From contig JAFUEG010000198.1 in assembly GCA_017464045.1 (NCBI GenBank), positions 1 through 7,435 of the forward strand: 7,435 nucleotides of DNA, read 5' to 3'. Positions 4,916 to 7,435 of this stretch are shown piece after piece. The stretch is from Lachnospiraceae bacterium (lineage in GTDB: Bacteria; Bacillota_A; Clostridia; Lachnospirales; Lachnospiraceae). Both the position numbers and the translations under genes were made by a program. The notes beneath the pieces are model-generated. The model made no database searches. It saw only the letters and a program-made list of their open reading frames with translations, and was not told the DNA's origin. Every line of letters starts with the position of its first letter. The first letter of the stretch is position 1.

Positions 4916-6280
4916 TTATCCTACATAAAACTTTCCTTCAGAATGTCTGACTCTGTTATCCATACCATTTCCTTTAATGAAAAACAACGCCATGGAAATA
5001 GGTCCTATCCTTCCAAGATACATAGATATAATTATAATAATTCTTCCTGCTCTTCCAAGCAACGGAGTAAGACCTCTTGAAAGGCCTACAGTTGCAAGTG
5101 CGCTTACTATCTCATACAAAGCATCAGTCAGATTTACACCTTCAAGTCCCATAAGAGCAAATGTCATAATAAATACTGTTATCATACTTACAAAAACTAT
5201 AGCTGCAGCCTTACGCATAAGCTCAGTTGAAACGCTTTTATTAAAGACAAGATTTTCATTTCTTCCTTTGATATACGAAGTTACATTCATCATAACCAAA
5301 AAAAATGTAACGGTCTTTATACCACCTGCAGTACCTATCGGCGAACCTCCTATAAACATAAGTATATAACCGATAAAACACGAACTTTCTGTCAGCATAT
5401 CCTGTGGTACTGAAGCAAACCCTGCCGTTCTAAAGGTCACAGATTGAAAAAGACTGTTTGACAACTTTCCTGCAAGACTCATTTCACCTATAGTATCCGG
5501 ATTACTGTATTCGGAAATAAAAATTCCGATTGTCCCTAAAACAAGCAAAAAACCTGTCATAAGCAAAACCACCTTGCTGTGTATCGTAAGTCTTTTTAGC
5601 ATTTTATAAAATGATAATCTGTTTTTAATTGCATTTTTTATACTATCAATTAAATCAAACCATACAACAAACCCAAGCCCGCCAAGGATAATAAGCACCA
5701 TAGTAACCGTCATCAAAAGTCCGTTATAATGAAAATCAATCATACTATTTGGACCTACTACATCCATACCGGCATTGCAAAATGCCGAAACCGATTGAAA
5801 AACTGCTGACCATATACCCTTAGAAAAACCTAATCTTGGTACAAAATCAATCGCATATAAAACTGCACCTATTCCTTCGACGAAAAATGTTCCCTTAAAT
5901 ATTCTTGTCAAAAAAGTAAGAAGCCCTCTGTTTTTTTCAACATTCAAAGCATCATTTAAAAGTGTTCTGCTTCCGAGATTAAACTTTCTTTTACCGACAA
6001 GCATAATCATTGAACCAACTGCAACTACACCGAGTCCGCCTATCTGAACCAGTATAAGTATTATAAACTGTCCAAATAAGCTCCAATGTGCATATGTATC
6101 AACTACCACAAGTCCTGTTACACATACAGAAGTAGTTGAAGTAAACAGAGCCGTAAGCGGACCTGTTGCCTCACCTGTTGCCGAAGCAGCAGGAAGCATC
6201 AATAGAATTGCACCTATTATGATAGTCAAAAAAAAACTTAATGGTATTAGATATTTTGAAGAAATTCTTATACGTGACAC
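4916..6280 (-). CDS. ktrB: KtrB/TrkH-family potassium-translocating membrane subunit
   Basis: This 454-residue integral membrane protein is the ion-conducting subunit of a Ktr/Trk potassium uptake system, driven by the membrane potential and often sodium-dependent in the KtrB branch. It shows the four membrane-pore-membrane repeats of the superfamily, with selectivity-filter glycines at G56 (SVCVTGL), G171 (SAFCNAGMD), G287 (TFRTAGFAS) and G399 (SALATVGLS). The glycine-rich GGSPIGTAGGIKT at 311-323 lies at the membrane helix that forms the intramembrane gate in this family. The C-terminus (RVRHSEGKFYVG) resembles the short KtrB tail. Length is as expected. The start is a GTG at 6280 supported by GAGGG (6292-6288) 7 bases upstream. 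The gene follows the channel gene by 54 bases with no clear terminator between, and precedes ktrA, so all three could be one transcript. The KtrB rather than TrkH assignment rests on length and on the short KtrA partner. Confidence 0.96.
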   Translation of the reverse strand: MSRIRISSKYLIPLSFFLTIIIGAILLMLPAASATGEATGPLTALFTSTTSVCVTGLVVVDTYAHWSLFGQFIILILVQIGGLGVVAVGSMIMLVGKRKFNLGSRTLLNDALNVEKNRGLLTFLTRIFKGTFFVEGIGAVLYAIDFVPRLGFSKGIWSAVFQSVSAFCNAGMDVVGPNSMIDFHYNGLLMTVTMVLIILGGLGFVVWFDLIDSIKNAIKNRLSFYKMLKRLTIHSKVVLLMTGFLLVLGTIGIFISEYSNPDTIGEMSLAGKLSNSLFQSVTFRTAGFASVPQDMLTESSCFIGYILMFIGGSPIGTAGGIKTVTFFLVMMNVTSYIKGRNENLVFNKSVSTELMRKAAAIVFVSMITVFIMTFALMGLEGVNLTDALYEIVSALATVGLSRGLTPLLGRAGRIIIIISMYLGRIGPISMALFFIKGNGMDNRVRHSEGKFYVG

Positions 6281-6334
6281 GATTTTTCCCTCAATTGGTA
6301 ATATATTTTTTAACGTAACTAAATATAACTTTGA

Positions 6335-7435
6335 TTATATATTCTCATCCGTTTTTTTTGTGTAATAAATTATAATATCTCCATTTTTTATAACCGTCTG
6401 TCCTGTCGGTATAATTGTCTTATTTTTTCTTCTTATCATTACTATAGTTGTGAGTCTGGATATATCAAGATCTTTAATCTCTTTTCCAATCCATGGATTT
6501 TCTGACTTAATCTTTGTTTCCCTCAGTCTTACATAATTATCATCACTATATCTCTCTGCACATATAACAAGCCTGTCATCCTTTAGAATCCTTGTATCTC
6601 CCTTAGGCATAACAACCTGTCCGTTTCGAACTATAAATGCTATTAGCATACCTGCCGGAAGGTTGGAATCCTTTACAAGACAATCCTTTAAATGATGATC
6701 ATTATCTATAAGTATTGAAATGAAATGAATATCATTTTCCTCTGCCGCAAAAGTAAATTGTTTAATCTTAGAATAGTGTTCAACAAATCCGGCAGATATA
6801 ATACCTGTCGGAATAGCTACCATCCCAACACCTAAAAATGCTATAACAATTGCCATAAATTTTCCGAAAGTAGTTATCGGATATATATCTCCATATCCGA
6901 CAGTAAGAAGTGTAGACATGGACCACCAGATACCCGAAAACGCATTTTTAAAGGCTTCAGGCTGTGCATTGTGCTCAATGCTATACATACACAAAGAAGA
7001 TGAAACCATAAGCATAAAAATAATAAACAAAGATGAAAAGAGTTGATTCTTCTTTTCATTTAAAACATTTAAAATTACATTGAAAGCATCATACTGACTG
7101 TTAATTCTAAATAATCTGAATATCCTTACAACCCTAAGCATCCTAAAGGCAACGACTCCTGCCGGGAAAAAGAACGGCAGATAGTAAGGAAAGAATGTAA
7201 GCAAATCAACAATTCCGTTAAATGAAAATATAAACTTAAGCTTTGCCTTCCAAAAATCCTTTTTAGGATATAAATATTCCGCTGTCCAGACTCTAAGTAC
7301 ATACTCAACAGTAAATATCAAAATCGTTATAAGCTCAACTCTGTCCAGAATATCTTTATATGGTGCAGACTCATCAAAGGTATCAAAGAATGTTATAAAA
7401 AGGTTAACAATTATAACGACAACAATAAATATATC
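6335..7435 (-). CDS. Voltage-sensor (Kv-like) potassium channel with two RCK_C-like C-terminal domains, N-terminus outside window
   Basis: The frame is open to the right edge (366 visible residues); a TTG at 7321 that could be taken as a start is inside helix S2, so the true start lies beyond the edge, probably by only some 20 residues. Counting from the edge, S1 is about 1-18, S2 34-50, S3 67-88 and S4 94-112 with arginines at every third position (R98, R101, R104, R107, R110), a full voltage sensor. S5 is about 131-153, the pore filter TVGYGD is at 178-183 and S6 about 191-217 (MVAIPTGIISAGF). The tail holds two segments that resemble RCK_C/TrkA_C folds: about 228-295 (NLPAGMLIAFIVRNGQ...DDRLVICAE) and 305-360 (NPWIGKEIKDLDI...NGDIIIYYTK). 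No Rossmann RCK_N with GxGxxG is seen between S6 and these. It probably conducts potassium in response to voltage, with a ligand acting on the tail. It sits upstream of ktrB and ktrA. Confidence 0.93.
   Translation of the reverse strand, partial: DIFIVVVIIVNLFITFFDTFDESAPYKDILDRVELITILIFTVEYVLRVWTAEYLYPKKDFWKAKLKFIFSFNGIVDLLTFFPYYLPFFFPAGVVAFRMLRVVRIFRLFRINSQYDAFNVILNVLNEKKNQLFSSLFIIFMLMVSSSLCMYSIEHNAQPEAFKNAFSGIWWSMSTLLTVGYGDIYPITTFGKFMAIVIAFLGVGMVAIPTGIISAGFVEHYSKIKQFTFAAEENDIHFISILIDNDHHLKDCLVKDSNLPAGMLIAFIVRNGQVVMPKGDTRILKDDRLVICAERYSDDNYVRLRETKIKSENPWIGKEIKDLDISRLTTIVMIRRKNKTIIPTGQTVIKNGDIIIYYTKKTDENI

Noticed and set aside
6281..6334. A separate promoter for ktrB in the 54-base gap after the channel gene
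   Set aside because: TTATAT and TATATT with 17 bases between them can be found, but the -35 match is poor and such matches are common in AT-rich DNA, so I did not list it.
7319..7321. TTG at 7321 as start of the channel gene
   Set aside because: The frame is open upstream to the window edge and encodes a plausible S1 helix and S1-S2 linker; starting at TTG would cut S2 in half.

Overview
The window is AT-rich DNA with strong GGAGG-type ribosome sites, heavy use of ATA and AGA codons, and every gene on the minus strand. Together with a Ktr-type potassium system, an OmpR-type two-component system driving an FtsX-like ABC transporter and a type IV-type pilin, this suggests a low-GC Gram-positive bacterium of the Clostridia, probably Lachnospiraceae. 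The family placement is inference; no taxonomic marker gene is present.

Reading in the direction of transcription (from high to low coordinates), the first block is potassium transport. It holds a voltage-sensor potassium channel with a cytosolic tail of two RCK_C-like domains (7435-6335, its first residues lie outside the window), then ktrB, the potassium-translocating subunit (6280-4916), then ktrA, its NAD/ATP-binding gating subunit (4901-4251). A weak AT-rich hairpin follows. The second block is a single pilin-like gene (4109-3549) with its own candidate promoter and a strong terminator.

Between the pilin terminator and the next gene lies a short, unusually GC-rich segment full of small inverted repeats (about 3429-3488). 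It encodes nothing convincing and looks foreign to the local base composition.

The third block is a signalling and transport module: an OmpR-family response regulator (3374-2649), its histidine kinase (2640-1405), an ABC ATPase (1249-398) and the beginning of an FtsX-like permease that runs off the left edge (382-1). The 155-base gap between kinase and ATPase is the most informative non-coding stretch. It carries a 13-bp perfect hairpin with a T-rich tail just after the kinase stop, followed by two TTCTTAA direct repeats with 4 bases between them, 12 bases upstream of a TATACT -10 box. That is the geometry of a PhoB/OmpR-type activator site, so the regulator probably induces the transporter genes from their own promoter while regulator and kinase are made separately.

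No mobile element, CRISPR array, tRNA or rRNA was seen, no intergenic stretch exceeds 300 bases, and nothing here amounts to a clearly new biological system. The items most worth checking are the predicted operator, the channel with RCK_C tail beside Ktr, and the GC-rich structured segment.
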